A stretch of 39,632 nucleotides of DNA from an uncultured Campylobacter sp. (GTDB lineage Bacteria > Campylobacterota > Campylobacteria > Campylobacterales > Campylobacteraceae): positions 1 through 39,632 of the forward strand of contig CALKQT010000038.1 of assembly GCA_937990735.1 (NCBI GenBank), written 5' to 3'. The notes under the pieces were generated by a model that saw only the letters and a program-made list of their open reading frames with translations, did no database searches and had not been told where the DNA came from. Positions 1 through 7,797 of the stretch are shown here, one piece after another (positions within the stretch are counted from its first letter, which is position 1; each line of letters begins with the position of its first letter). The translations under genes were made by a program, and so were the position numbers.

Positions 1-466
1 CTATTCTTCTTAAAATTTTAAGTACACCGAAGCAAAGAAGATTTATCGGATGCAAAGCGTACGATAAAATTAGCAAGAGAAATTTTTTAAACCTAGTTAT
101 ATTGGCATTGTATTTGCACGCGTCTTCAATCACGAGTCCAGAAAATTTATAAATAGCGATTTTATCAAAATTAGAAGTCTTTACGCTTTTATGTACCAAA
201 TATACATCGTTATAATTTTTGCATAAAGAATTATATTCTATTCTATCGGAATAGAAATTTAAAAATTTATGTTTATTAATAAATAAAATTCCTACCAAAA
301 AAGTAACAGCTCCTAGGAATTGATATGCCCAAGCACTTCCTCTGCAGAAAAATAGGAATATGACTAAAAATACAGCTAATATTAAATAACATTCTGTGCT
401 GATTTTAGTCCAATAATCTTTGATCATAAAAAGAGGCATTTCAGATTTATAACTTTGAAATTTCAT
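1..466 (-). CDS. Hypothetical membrane protein, runs off the left edge
   Basis: This reading frame starts at ATG 466 (MKFQSYKSEM...) and stays open for 155 codons to the window edge, so its C-terminus is missing. A GGAG about nine bases upstream is a good ribosome binding site. Two hydrophobic stretches at about residues 27-40 and 45-57 should cross the membrane as a hairpin, followed by a polar region rich in Lys, Asn and Tyr and another hydrophobic stretch near residue 133. I recognise no family. It is AT-rich compared with the alaS-pbpA block and resembles in style the next gene and those at 8908-10723, so it may be accessory DNA. Direction and RBS make a real gene likely; the function is unknown. 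Confidence 0.6.
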   Translation of the reverse strand, partial: MKFQSYKSEMPLFMIKDYWTKISTECYLILAVFLVIFLFFCRGSAWAYQFLGAVTFLVGILFINKHKFLNFYSDRIEYNSLCKNYNDVYLVHKSVKTSNFDKIAIYKFSGLVIEDACKYNANITRFKKFLLLILSYALHPINLLCFGVLKILRRI

Positions 467-507
467 ACGATAATACTCCAAATTTTTAATTCAATACACC
501 GCTCTTT

Positions 508-1158
508 TCATTGACTTTGCTCTGCATCTTTCACTCCTTTTAAATAGAAATATATTTTGTAAATAAATTCGAATGTAGACATTAATATTACGGAACCCGA
601 AAGAGAAAAACCGGATTGAAAGAAAATGATATATCCAAAAATTGAAAATCTACTTTGAAATTCCGGCATAAAATGGCTTGTTCTTATGCTGATACCGCTA
701 CTTGCAAAATATCCGGTATAATAAACTTCAAACATAAAAATACCTAGACCGAACATAAATGGAAGCAACAAAAACAGGCAATCGTTTTCCCGCTTCTTTT
801 TTGCAACCAAGATAAAATCATCATCATATCTGCAAAAGTAAATATAATAAACCAATAAATATAAGCTAGAAACCGCAAAAATAATAATCCCATATATCCA
901 CATAATACTAACGTAAAATTCCGAAAGTTGGGTGTATGGGCTAATACTACCGATAATTTCGATATTTGGAAAATAACTTTTCATAAAATTTACGAAATTT
1001 AAGCACACGGGAGAAATATCTAAAATATTTTTAGGAATTATAAAGGCGCTAAGAGAATATAAAAAATATATAAAACATAATTTCGTAAAAAATTTGCCGA
1101 ATTCTACACGAGTATTTTCTATTCTTATCTTTTTACTTTCGAATTCTAAATCCTGCAA
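508..1158 (-). CDS. Hypothetical multi-pass membrane protein
   Basis: A 216-residue protein with at least four hydrophobic segments (about residues 24-42, 84-107, 127-146 and 170-200). The start is TTG at 1158, preceded by AGGGG six bases away, which decides the start. I do not recognise a family. The Phe/Tyr/Ile-rich composition and AT-rich codons differ from the downstream housekeeping block. The next gene on the same strand (1-466) begins about 40 bases after its stop, so the two may be co-transcribed. Products of this kind are often immunity or accessory membrane proteins in Campylobacter variable regions, but nothing in the sequence proves that role. Confidence 0.65.
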   Translation of the reverse strand: MQDLEFESKKIRIENTRVEFGKFFTKLCFIYFLYSLSAFIIPKNILDISPVCLNFVNFMKSYFPNIEIIGSISPYTQLSEFYVSIMWIYGIIIFAVSSLYLLVYYIYFCRYDDDFILVAKKKRENDCLFLLLPFMFGLGIFMFEVYYTGYFASSGISIRTSHFMPEFQSRFSIFGYIIFFQSGFSLSGSVILMSTFEFIYKIYFYLKGVKDAEQSQ

Positions 1159-1274
1159 TCTTAACCCCTAAATAAAATGATTACGCATTTTAGCGCCTAC
1201 AACCTTAAACAAACTATAAAATTAGCATATTTATATTGACTTAATAAACGCAATTCATGCAAGGGCTTCCGAAA

Positions 1275-1317
1275 ACGGATTAAATTTGGATTTGCATCCA
1301 AATTTAAAGCGATCCGT
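1275..1317 (-). terminator. Stem-loop over the pbpA stop codon, possible terminator
   Basis: Arms TTAAATTTGGAT and ATCCAAATTTAA (1280-1291 and 1296-1307) pair perfectly around a four-base loop. An outer ACGGAT/ATCCGT pair (1275-1280 and 1312-1317) extends the stem with a small bulge. The pbpA stop codon (1304-1306) lies inside it. On the minus strand the hairpin is followed by TTTT. It may end the alaS-pbpA operon, but the T-run is short. Confidence 0.45.
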
Positions 1318-3214
1318 CGCTGCTACTTTCTCGGGGTTTGGGAAGCGGCGAAATTTTAGTATAATATTCCTCCTTGCCGTTGTATTGGCGGCTAAAAACG
1401 CCGTCCGGGACGGTGAAGTTGCGCTTGGTTTGCGGATATTCTTTTAAATAGGCATCTAAAAATTTTGCAAATACCGGTGCTGCAGTGCGACCGCCGCCCT
1501 CGACCTTTCGCATAGGTTTATAATCGTCGTTGCCGTACCAGATGATGATCTGCAAATCCGGCGTAAAGCCGCAAAACCATGCATCTATGCTGTCGTTTGA
1601 GGTACCTGTTTTGCCAGCTATGTCGATGCCTTGCACTCGCGCGCGAGTACCGGTGCCGCGCTGCACAATATTTTTTAGTAGCGTAGTCATCAGATATGCC
1701 TGCTCAGGGCGCAGCACGCGACGTCTCTCAGGCTCTATAAAGCGAGTTTTGCCATCTTTATCGGTAATCGAAACGATAAATTTTGATTTTGCTGTAATTC
1801 CAAGCCCTGGGAACATAGAATACATTGTGGAGTATTCAAGCGGCGAAATTCCGTAGCTGCCGATAGCCACCGATAGAGCGGGCGGGACGTTTTTAAAGCC
1901 GAACTCGCCAAGCTTTTTTACCGCGCGATCAACGCCGATAGATTGCATCAGATTGATCGAGGCAAGGTTGCGCGAGCGCGTTAAAGCTTCTTTGATCGTG
2001 ATGTAGCCGCTGTAAGTCTTGTCGTAATTTTTCGGCTTCCACGTTTTATCGCTGCCGTCGTCGAATTCTCTAGCTATATCGGGTACTTCAGTCATCGTCG
2101 AGTAGCCCATATCAAGGGCGATTTGATAGACGAAAGGCTTGAAGCTGGAGCCGGTTTGGCGCTGGGATTGGCTGGCGCGATTGAAATTTGATTTCGCGTA
2201 ATCCACGCCGCCTACTAAGGCTAAAATTTCGCCGTTTTGCGGATGCGTGACGACCATAGCGCCGTTTACGTTGCTTGCATTGGCGTCTTTGTTGCGCTTT
2301 AAAATTTCATTGTAGCCGAAAACTAATGCCTCTTGCGCCATCGCTTGCGCCTTTAGATCAAGGCTCGTATCTATGCGGTATCCGCCCGTACGGACGTCCG
2401 GTAGAATTTTTTCCGCTTCTTTTATGATCTCATCTACGGCATACGGCGCTACGTTTTGCGTGAGCGTTTCGTTGTAGATCGTAGGCTGCTCGTTCATCGC
2501 AAGCTCATATTCGGTCTTATTTATCCAGCCGAGCTCATGCATCCTATAAATTACGTTATTGGCACGCGAAAGCGACAAATCCAGGTGCTTAGTAGGATCA
2601 AAGCTGCTAGGAGCTTTCGGCAAGCCCACTAAAATCGCAATCTCTTTAAGGCTCAAATCTTGCAAATCCTTTTTGAAATATCCCAAAGCCGCCGTGCGGA
2701 TGCCGTAATATCCGTGTCCGAAATACACTTCGTTGAAGTAACGCTCTAGAATTTGTTCCTTGCTTAGGGCATTTTCTATTTTAAGCGATAGGATCGCTTC
2801 TTTGATCTTGCGATCAAGCTTCTTTTCGCTCGAAAGAACTAAATTTCGCGTGATCTGCTGCGTAATCGTGGAAGCCCCTTCGACGAATTTCATCGCTTTG
2901 ACATCCTTAATAATCGCCCTAAAAATCGCCTCGACATTCACACCGCCGTGTTCGAAAAACGCCGTATCCTCGATAGCTACGAGCGCCTCGATCACGCGGC
3001 CTGGGATCTCGTCGAATTTTACGTAAATTCTATTTTGTTCATTAAAAACATTGGCTATCAAATTGCCGTTGCGGTCATAAATTTTAGTCGTAAGCTCGGG
3101 ATGATAATCGATGATAGAGTCCGATTCCAAGCGGATTTGCGAGTAAAAATACAAAAAAATCCCGCCTGCGGCAAACGCACAAACCGTAATAAAACTAAAT
3201 AAAACTCTTACCAT
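1304..3214 (-). CDS. mrcA: Bifunctional penicillin-binding protein 1A (glycosyltransferase/transpeptidase)
   Basis: A class A PBP that polymerises lipid II and cross-links peptidoglycan in the periplasm, anchored by an N-terminal membrane helix (residues 4-24). The GT51 domain shows EDTAFFEHGG (catalytic Glu82), EGASTITQQ (112-120) and the ERYFNEVYFGHGYYG region (157-171). The transpeptidase domain has SSFK (Ser356, Lys359), SRN (414-416) and KTGTSND (535-541). Its 636 residues are normal for epsilonproteobacterial PBP1A (called pbpA in C. jejuni). ATG 3214 overlaps the end of maf by 7 bases, so it is the last gene of alaS-membrane protein-maf-pbpA, an order like C. jejuni alaS-maf-pbpA. All catalytic motifs are intact. 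Confidence 0.95.
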   Translation of the reverse strand: MVRVLFSFITVCAFAAGGIFLYFYSQIRLESDSIIDYHPELTTKIYDRNGNLIANVFNEQNRIYVKFDEIPGRVIEALVAIEDTAFFEHGGVNVEAIFRAIIKDVKAMKFVEGASTITQQITRNLVLSSEKKLDRKIKEAILSLKIENALSKEQILERYFNEVYFGHGYYGIRTAALGYFKKDLQDLSLKEIAILVGLPKAPSSFDPTKHLDLSLSRANNVIYRMHELGWINKTEYELAMNEQPTIYNETLTQNVAPYAVDEIIKEAEKILPDVRTGGYRIDTSLDLKAQAMAQEALVFGYNEILKRNKDANASNVNGAMVVTHPQNGEILALVGGVDYAKSNFNRASQSQRQTGSSFKPFVYQIALDMGYSTMTEVPDIAREFDDGSDKTWKPKNYDKTYSGYITIKEALTRSRNLASINLMQSIGVDRAVKKLGEFGFKNVPPALSVAIGSYGISPLEYSTMYSMFPGLGITAKSKFIVSITDKDGKTRFIEPERRRVLRPEQAYLMTTLLKNIVQRGTGTRARVQGIDIAGKTGTSNDSIDAWFCGFTPDLQIIIWYGNDDYKPMRKVEGGGRTAAPVFAKFLDAYLKEYPQTKRNFTVPDGVFSRQYNGKEEYYTKISPLPKPRESSSDGSL

Positions 3215-3753
3215 ACAAACCTCTTTAAATTTTCCAGATCAAGCCCCATCGCCGTGAATTTTGACCCACGCGAGCTTTTGATATATTTTTCGTTAAAGCC
3301 TTCGATACTCATCGCACCCGCCTTGCCGCGCCAATCACCGCTAGCGATATAGCCTTTTAAATCTGCTTCATTAAATTCCGCAAATTCAAAGCTTGCGACG
3401 CTAAGTGCCGAAAGCTCTAGCGCCTTACTGCAAAAAATCATCGCAGTATAAACGGCGCAGCTAGCACCACTTTGAGCTCGCAGCATACTTAATGCGTCCG
3501 CTTCATCCCGCGCCTTGCCTAAAATTTCGCCACCAACAAGCACAGAGCTATCGGCAAACAGCACTCTATCATAATTTTTATAAATTTTAAAAAACTGCGT
3601 TTTCTTGGCCAAGACAACGCGGTAAGCATAGGTGCGTGCATCGTCCTTACTAATGCCGCTTTCGTCGAAATTAAAAGGAATTTGCGTAAATTCTACGCCG
3701 CTATCCTTTAGAATTTGCGCCCTAGTAGGCGAGCTGGAAGCTAAATAGATCAT
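3208..3753 (-). CDS. maf: Maf-family nucleoside triphosphate pyrophosphatase
   Basis: A Maf/HAM1-like enzyme expected to hydrolyse dTTP/UTP or modified nucleotides and linked to septum control. The N-terminus MIYLASSSPTRAQIL is the family's signature loop; ADSSV and GEILGKARDEADA follow at the usual distance. I start it at ATG 3753, which overlaps the upstream stop as TGATG. An earlier in-frame start at 3789 would add 12 residues with no family similarity. The 181-residue length is typical. It overlaps the pbpA start by 7 bases, so translation is probably coupled. ADSSV replaces the ADT triplet found in many Maf proteins, so substrate preference could differ; compare the unrelated Maf at 38035, which has SDTIV. 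Confidence 0.9.
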   Translation of the reverse strand: MIYLASSSPTRAQILKDSGVEFTQIPFNFDESGISKDDARTYAYRVVLAKKTQFFKIYKNYDRVLFADSSVLVGGEILGKARDEADALSMLRAQSGASCAVYTAMIFCSKALELSALSVASFEFAEFNEADLKGYIASGDWRGKAGAMSIEGFNEKYIKSSRGSKFTAMGLDLENLKRFVW

Positions 3754-4262
3754 CAAAACTCGCCCACCGTCACGCCTAGATAAACGCAAATCAGCGTGAC
3801 TACGATATTTAGCGGGATGAAATATTTAACGACGATGATTAAATGCTCATTCGCCTCAAGCTCATCTCCCGCATCCAAAGCTCGCTTCAAAGATGAAATT
3901 TTATAATGCATGTAGATAAAATTTAGTAGTATAAAGCCGGCGCCAGCCCATAGCGTAGCAATCGCGCCTTTTACCATAGGATCTGAAAATTTAAAACCTC
4001 CGCCGTCCGCAAGAAAAAATCCACTTACGCAAACGATCACCAAAAATAGCGCAAAGAACTGCTCATAGCGTTTCATATATCGCAAAATTTCTGCAAATTT
4101 TACATCCTTCGCATCTGCTTGGTTTTTACTGCTTAAATTCATAAAAATTCGCGCGATCAAAAATACGCAGATCTGCGCGCAGATCAAAAAAATCACGCTT
4201 AAAATGTGAATCAGCGGCAAAATTTGCGAGGCTTTGATGAAGCCGGTATCGATTTCGTTCAA
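3753..4262 (-). CDS. Conserved four-TM membrane protein between alaS and maf
   Basis: A 169-residue inner-membrane protein with four clear hydrophobic helices (about residues 15-40, 69-85, 96-115 and 147-165). The start is TTG at 4262, sharing bases with the alaS TGA stop (TTGA), and its own TGA overlaps the maf ATG. This suggests tight co-expression with alaS, maf and pbpA. The helix spacing resembles the CopD-like or other four-helix membrane families, but I see no diagnostic histidines and assign no function. It is absent from the same place in C. jejuni as I remember it. Confidence 0.75.
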   Translation of the reverse strand: MNEIDTGFIKASQILPLIHILSVIFLICAQICVFLIARIFMNLSSKNQADAKDVKFAEILRYMKRYEQFFALFLVIVCVSGFFLADGGGFKFSDPMVKGAIATLWAGAGFILLNFIYMHYKISSLKRALDAGDELEANEHLIIVVKYFIPLNIVVTLICVYLGVTVGEF

Positions 4263-6802
4263 ATTTTACCTTTTGCGTAAGAGATCGCCTCTTTGATCGC
4301 TTCTTCGATTTTTAGCACATCCTTGCCGCCTGCGGTCGCAAAATCATCGCGTCCGCCGCCGCCGCCGCCTAAAATTTGCGCTGCGAGTTTAACCCACTCG
4401 CCAGCTTTGATCGGCGCGTTTTTAACGCCTGCCGCGATTGAAATTTTGCCGTCGGTGCCTACTTGCATTAGCATTATCGCCGCCTTTTTGTGGCTATTTT
4501 TAAACTCATCTATCATAGTTTTTATATCACCGCTTTCGACTGAGGCTACGCAAAGTTTAGTATCGCCGACATTTAAAAAAGCCAGTGCATGAGAACTGCT
4601 TGCATGCTTGATCTGATCTTTTAGCGATCTGATCTCATCTTTTAATTTCTCAATCGCGCGGAGAGGCTCAATCCCCTTTAACTCCGCAGAAATTTCAGCA
4701 AGCTTAGCGCGATTTTGAAGCGCCAAATTTAAAGCGGCGCGCGAACAAACTGCCTCGATACGCCTAACACCCGCACTTACGCCGCTTTCTTTGACGATAA
4801 AAAACGACCCTATTTCGCTTAAATTACGCACGTGAATTCCGCCGCAAAGCTCCTTACTAATCTCCCCGAAGCTCACAACGCGCACTTTTGAGCCGTATTT
4901 TTCGCCAAAAAGCGCAATCGCGCCGCTGTTTTTAGCGTCATCTATATCCATAATCTCAGTTTTTGCCGCACAGTCCTTGCAAACGGCATTATTTACAAAT
5001 TCCTCGATTTTAGCCAGCTCCTCGTCGCTAAGTGCCTTAGGATGCGAGAAGTCAAATCTTAAGCGGTCAGCTTCAACCAAGCTTCCTGCTTGAGCTATAT
5101 GAGCCCCTAGCACCGCACGAAGCGCCGCGTGCAAAAGATGTGTCGCGCTGTGATGACGTGCAATCTGCTCACGCTCCTCAGAAACCTTAAGCCCGACGAT
5201 ATCGCCAATTTTTAGGTTACGATTAAGGCGCAAGTGGGATAAATTTAGCCCATAAAATTTCTGCGTATCAAACACATCGGCTATGGACTCCACTTCGCCG
5301 CTATCGCCCGTTTGACCGCCGCTTTGTGCATAAAACGGAGTGATATCAAACATCGCCCAGCCGATATCGCCGGCTTTGAGCTCATCCACTTCCGCAAAAT
5401 CCTCATTAAGTAGCGCTAAAACCTTGCTCGTGCGGCTAAGCTCTTCGTAACCGCTAAATTTATTCTCGCCGAATTTTTCTAGCAGTACCTTGAAATCGCC
5501 ACGGACGTTTTTATCACCACTGCCCTTCCATGCGGCTTTAGCTATCTGCCTTTGCTCGCTCATAAGCGCGTCAAATTTAGCCTCATCCACGCGCAAATTT
5601 TTCTCGCGCAGCATATCGGCGGTCAGATCGAGCGGAAAGCCGTAGGTATCGTATAACTTAAACGCGACCTCGCCGCTAAAAATTTCTTTAGTGCGCGCAA
5701 GCTCCTCGTTAAAAAGCTCGATGCCATTTGCCAAAGTGGCAAAAAACCGCTCCTCTTCGAGTTTGATCTGCTCCTTTACGGCTTGCTTTTTCTCGTTCAG
5801 ATAGGCGTAGTGCCCGCCCATCAGTTCGCATACTTTATCCACGAGGCGATACATAAAGGGCTCTTTGATGCCGAGTAGATAGCCGTGGCGAACGGCGCGG
5901 CGCAGAATTCTACGCAAAACATATCCCCTACCCTCGCGATTAAAATTTGTTCCCTGCGCTAGCAAAAACGTAACCGAGCGGATATGATCAGCAATGACGC
6001 GGTAGCTTGCGCCGCTTTCATAAACGTAAGGTTTGCCGCAAAGCTTTGCAACCTCGTCGATTAGTGGCATAAAAAGCGAGCTGTCATAGTTGCTAAATTT
6101 ACCCTCCTTAATCGCCGTGACGCGCTCAAGCCCCATGCCCGTGTCGATACTAGGCTTTGGAAGCGGGCTAAGCTTGCCGTCTTTGCTGCGCTCATACTGC
6201 ATAAAAACTAAATTCCAAATCTCTAAAAAGCGGTCGCCGTCGCCGCCCATATAATCCTCGGGCGAGTGAAAATGTTCCTCACCCTGATCATAAAAAATTT
6301 CGCTGCACGGCCCGCACGGTCCGGTATCGCCCATCGCCCAAAAGTTATCGTGATCGCCGAAGCGATATATGCGCTCTTGTGCTATGTGGCGCGCCCAGAA
6401 CTCGTAAGCTTCGTCGTCCTTTTCGTGCACGGTGACATAGAGTTTTTCTTTGGGAAGCTTTAAAATTTCGGTGATAAACTCCCACGCATAGGCAATCGCC
6501 TGCTCTTTAAAATACTCGCCGAAGCTGAAATTTCCAAGCATCTCAAAAAACGTATGATGGCGCGCGGTGTAGCCGACGTTGTCTAGGTCGTTGTGTTTGC
6601 CGCCGGCGCGGATGCAGGTCTGACAGCTCGTGCGGATAGGCGGCGTCGGGCGCGGTACGGCTCCGGTGAATATACTTTTAAAGGGCACCATGCCCGCGTT
6701 GGTAAAAAGCAAGCTGTCGTCATCGGGCACCAACGGCGCGCTAGGAACGATCTGATGCCCCTTGCTCGCAAAAAAATTCAAATATTCGCTTCTAATATCC
6801 AT
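4259..6802 (-). CDS. alaS: Alanine--tRNA ligase
   Basis: Charges tRNA-Ala with alanine and edits mischarged Ser/Gly. The class II catalytic domain is seen in the RTSCQTCIRAGGKHNDLDNVG segment and in RHHTFFEMLGNFSFGEYF near residues 80-100. MGLERV marks motif 3. The editing domain carries HHSATHLLHAAL and CGGIHVRN, which supply the zinc-binding His/Cys set. The C-Ala end has a Gly-rich LGGGGGGRDDFATAGG stretch. I start at ATG 6802 (MDIRSEYLNFFASKG), because AGGA lies six bases before it; the upstream in-frame TTG would add six residues. At 847 residues it is typical for Campylobacter. It is the first gene of a minus-strand operon with maf and pbpA. Confidence 0.97.
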   Translation of the reverse strand: MDIRSEYLNFFASKGHQIVPSAPLVPDDDSLLFTNAGMVPFKSIFTGAVPRPTPPIRTSCQTCIRAGGKHNDLDNVGYTARHHTFFEMLGNFSFGEYFKEQAIAYAWEFITEILKLPKEKLYVTVHEKDDEAYEFWARHIAQERIYRFGDHDNFWAMGDTGPCGPCSEIFYDQGEEHFHSPEDYMGGDGDRFLEIWNLVFMQYERSKDGKLSPLPKPSIDTGMGLERVTAIKEGKFSNYDSSLFMPLIDEVAKLCGKPYVYESGASYRVIADHIRSVTFLLAQGTNFNREGRGYVLRRILRRAVRHGYLLGIKEPFMYRLVDKVCELMGGHYAYLNEKKQAVKEQIKLEEERFFATLANGIELFNEELARTKEIFSGEVAFKLYDTYGFPLDLTADMLREKNLRVDEAKFDALMSEQRQIAKAAWKGSGDKNVRGDFKVLLEKFGENKFSGYEELSRTSKVLALLNEDFAEVDELKAGDIGWAMFDITPFYAQSGGQTGDSGEVESIADVFDTQKFYGLNLSHLRLNRNLKIGDIVGLKVSEEREQIARHHSATHLLHAALRAVLGAHIAQAGSLVEADRLRFDFSHPKALSDEELAKIEEFVNNAVCKDCAAKTEIMDIDDAKNSGAIALFGEKYGSKVRVVSFGEISKELCGGIHVRNLSEIGSFFIVKESGVSAGVRRIEAVCSRAALNLALQNRAKLAEISAELKGIEPLRAIEKLKDEIRSLKDQIKHASSSHALAFLNVGDTKLCVASVESGDIKTMIDEFKNSHKKAAIMLMQVGTDGKISIAAGVKNAPIKAGEWVKLAAQILGGGGGGRDDFATAGGKDVLKIEEAIKEAISYAKGKI

Positions 6803-6863
6803 GATTTGTCCTGATTTCAAGTTAAATTTTAAAGGCGCATTTTAGCTAAATTAGATTTTAAAA

Positions 6864-6869
6864 ATTATA
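6864..6869 (-). promoter_or_regulatory. -10 element of the alaS operon
   Basis: Minus-strand TATAAT within the AT-rich divergent spacer, about 60 bases before the alaS start. Campylobacter sigma-70 promoters usually lack a clear -35, which fits what is seen here. Confidence 0.5.
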
Positions 6870-6888
6870 AATTTTAACCATTCTTAGT

Positions 6889-6894
6889 TATAAT
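6889..6894 (+). promoter_or_regulatory. -10 element of the oxidoreductase-hemH operon
   Basis: Plus-strand TATAAT 30 bases before the oxidoreductase start, in the same divergent spacer as the alaS promoter, with an AT-rich upstream region and no clear -35. Confidence 0.55.
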
Positions 6895-6924
6895 GGCGCG
6901 AAAGATTAAATTTAGGGCATGGCG

Positions 6925-7797
6925 ATGAAAAAAAAGATAGCGATCATAGGCATGGGCGAGCTTGGTCAAAAGCACTTCAGCGAGCTAAGAAGGAGCGATT
7001 ATTTCGAACTTGTAGCGCTTTATCATAAGGGCAGCAGTGAAAATTTCGGCCCTCGCTATCCGATCTTTGATAATCTAACCGATCTTTTTAACGTCGCTAA
7101 GCCCGATGCCGTAGTCATCACGGCCCCCCCGCCATCGCATAAAGAGCTGATTTTAAAATGCCTGCCGTTTACCAAAAATATCTTTGTAGAATCTCCGCTC
7201 GCACAAAGCCTAGCCGAAGCTAGAGAAATAAACTACGCAGTCACTACTAACGGCACGCGCCTAGCCGTAGGCTACTCCGACCGCTACAATCCTGTCATCG
7301 TATCCTTGCTACGCGAGCTAGCCAAGGGGGATAAAATTTTTTCGATGAGCTTCGTAAGCGGCTTTGCAAACGATGATAGAGCAGATATCGTCGCCAATGC
7401 CCTTTTTAGAGATATCGATCTTGTGCGGCTGCTTTCTCACAGCGAGATAGCTTGCATAGAACTTAGCAAAAATATCTCTAAAGAGCGCACTCTAGCCGCA
7501 TGCGCGACGCTTCACACAAAAAGCGGCTGCTATTGCACGCTAATGCAGTCCAATCTCTATCCGATCAGACGCCACGGTATCGAGATTTGCACCGACAGCG
7601 GCGTATATTTCGGCGATCTAATCTCAATAACTCTTTTTAAAATTACGCCTGACGGGCGCGTAAATCTGCGCGTCGATCGCGATGACTTTTCGCTGCGCCG
7701 CGAACACGAAGCGTTTTGCGCGATGTGTGACAGCAGCACTAATGCAGGTCTTGCAAGCGTAGAGGATGCGATAAAAATCAGAGAAATCATCTCATGA
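6925..7797 (+). CDS. Gfo/Idh/MocA-family NAD(P)-dependent oxidoreductase
   Basis: The N-terminal Rossmann fold is shown by KKKIAIIGMGELGQKH (GxGxxG). A central VITAPPPSHKEL is followed by FVESPLAQS, where the family usually has the EKP motif; here Lys is replaced by Ser, which may alter catalysis. The C-terminal part fits the Gfo/Idh/MocA beta-sheet domain. I choose ATG 6925, because AGGG lies seven bases before it; an ATG six bases earlier is poorly placed. It sits next to hemH (ATGA overlap) and divergent from alaS, as does Cj0504c in C. jejuni as I recall. The substrate is unknown. A run of seven C near 7124-7130 falls in the PPPS codons. Confidence 0.88.
   Translation: MKKKIAIIGMGELGQKHFSELRRSDYFELVALYHKGSSENFGPRYPIFDNLTDLFNVAKPDAVVITAPPPSHKELILKCLPFTKNIFVESPLAQSLAEAREINYAVTTNGTRLAVGYSDRYNPVIVSLLRELAKGDKIFSMSFVSGFANDDRADIVANALFRDIDLVRLLSHSEIACIELSKNISKERTLAACATLHTKSGCYCTLMQSNLYPIRRHGIEICTDSGVYFGDLISITLFKITPDGRVNLRVDRDDFSLRREHEAFCAMCDSSTNAGLASVEDAIKIREIIS

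Noticed and set aside
7120..7134. Run of seven C in the oxidoreductase as a phase-variation tract
   Set aside because: Campylobacter contingency tracts are usually longer (eight or more G/C) and this gene is not a surface-structure gene.
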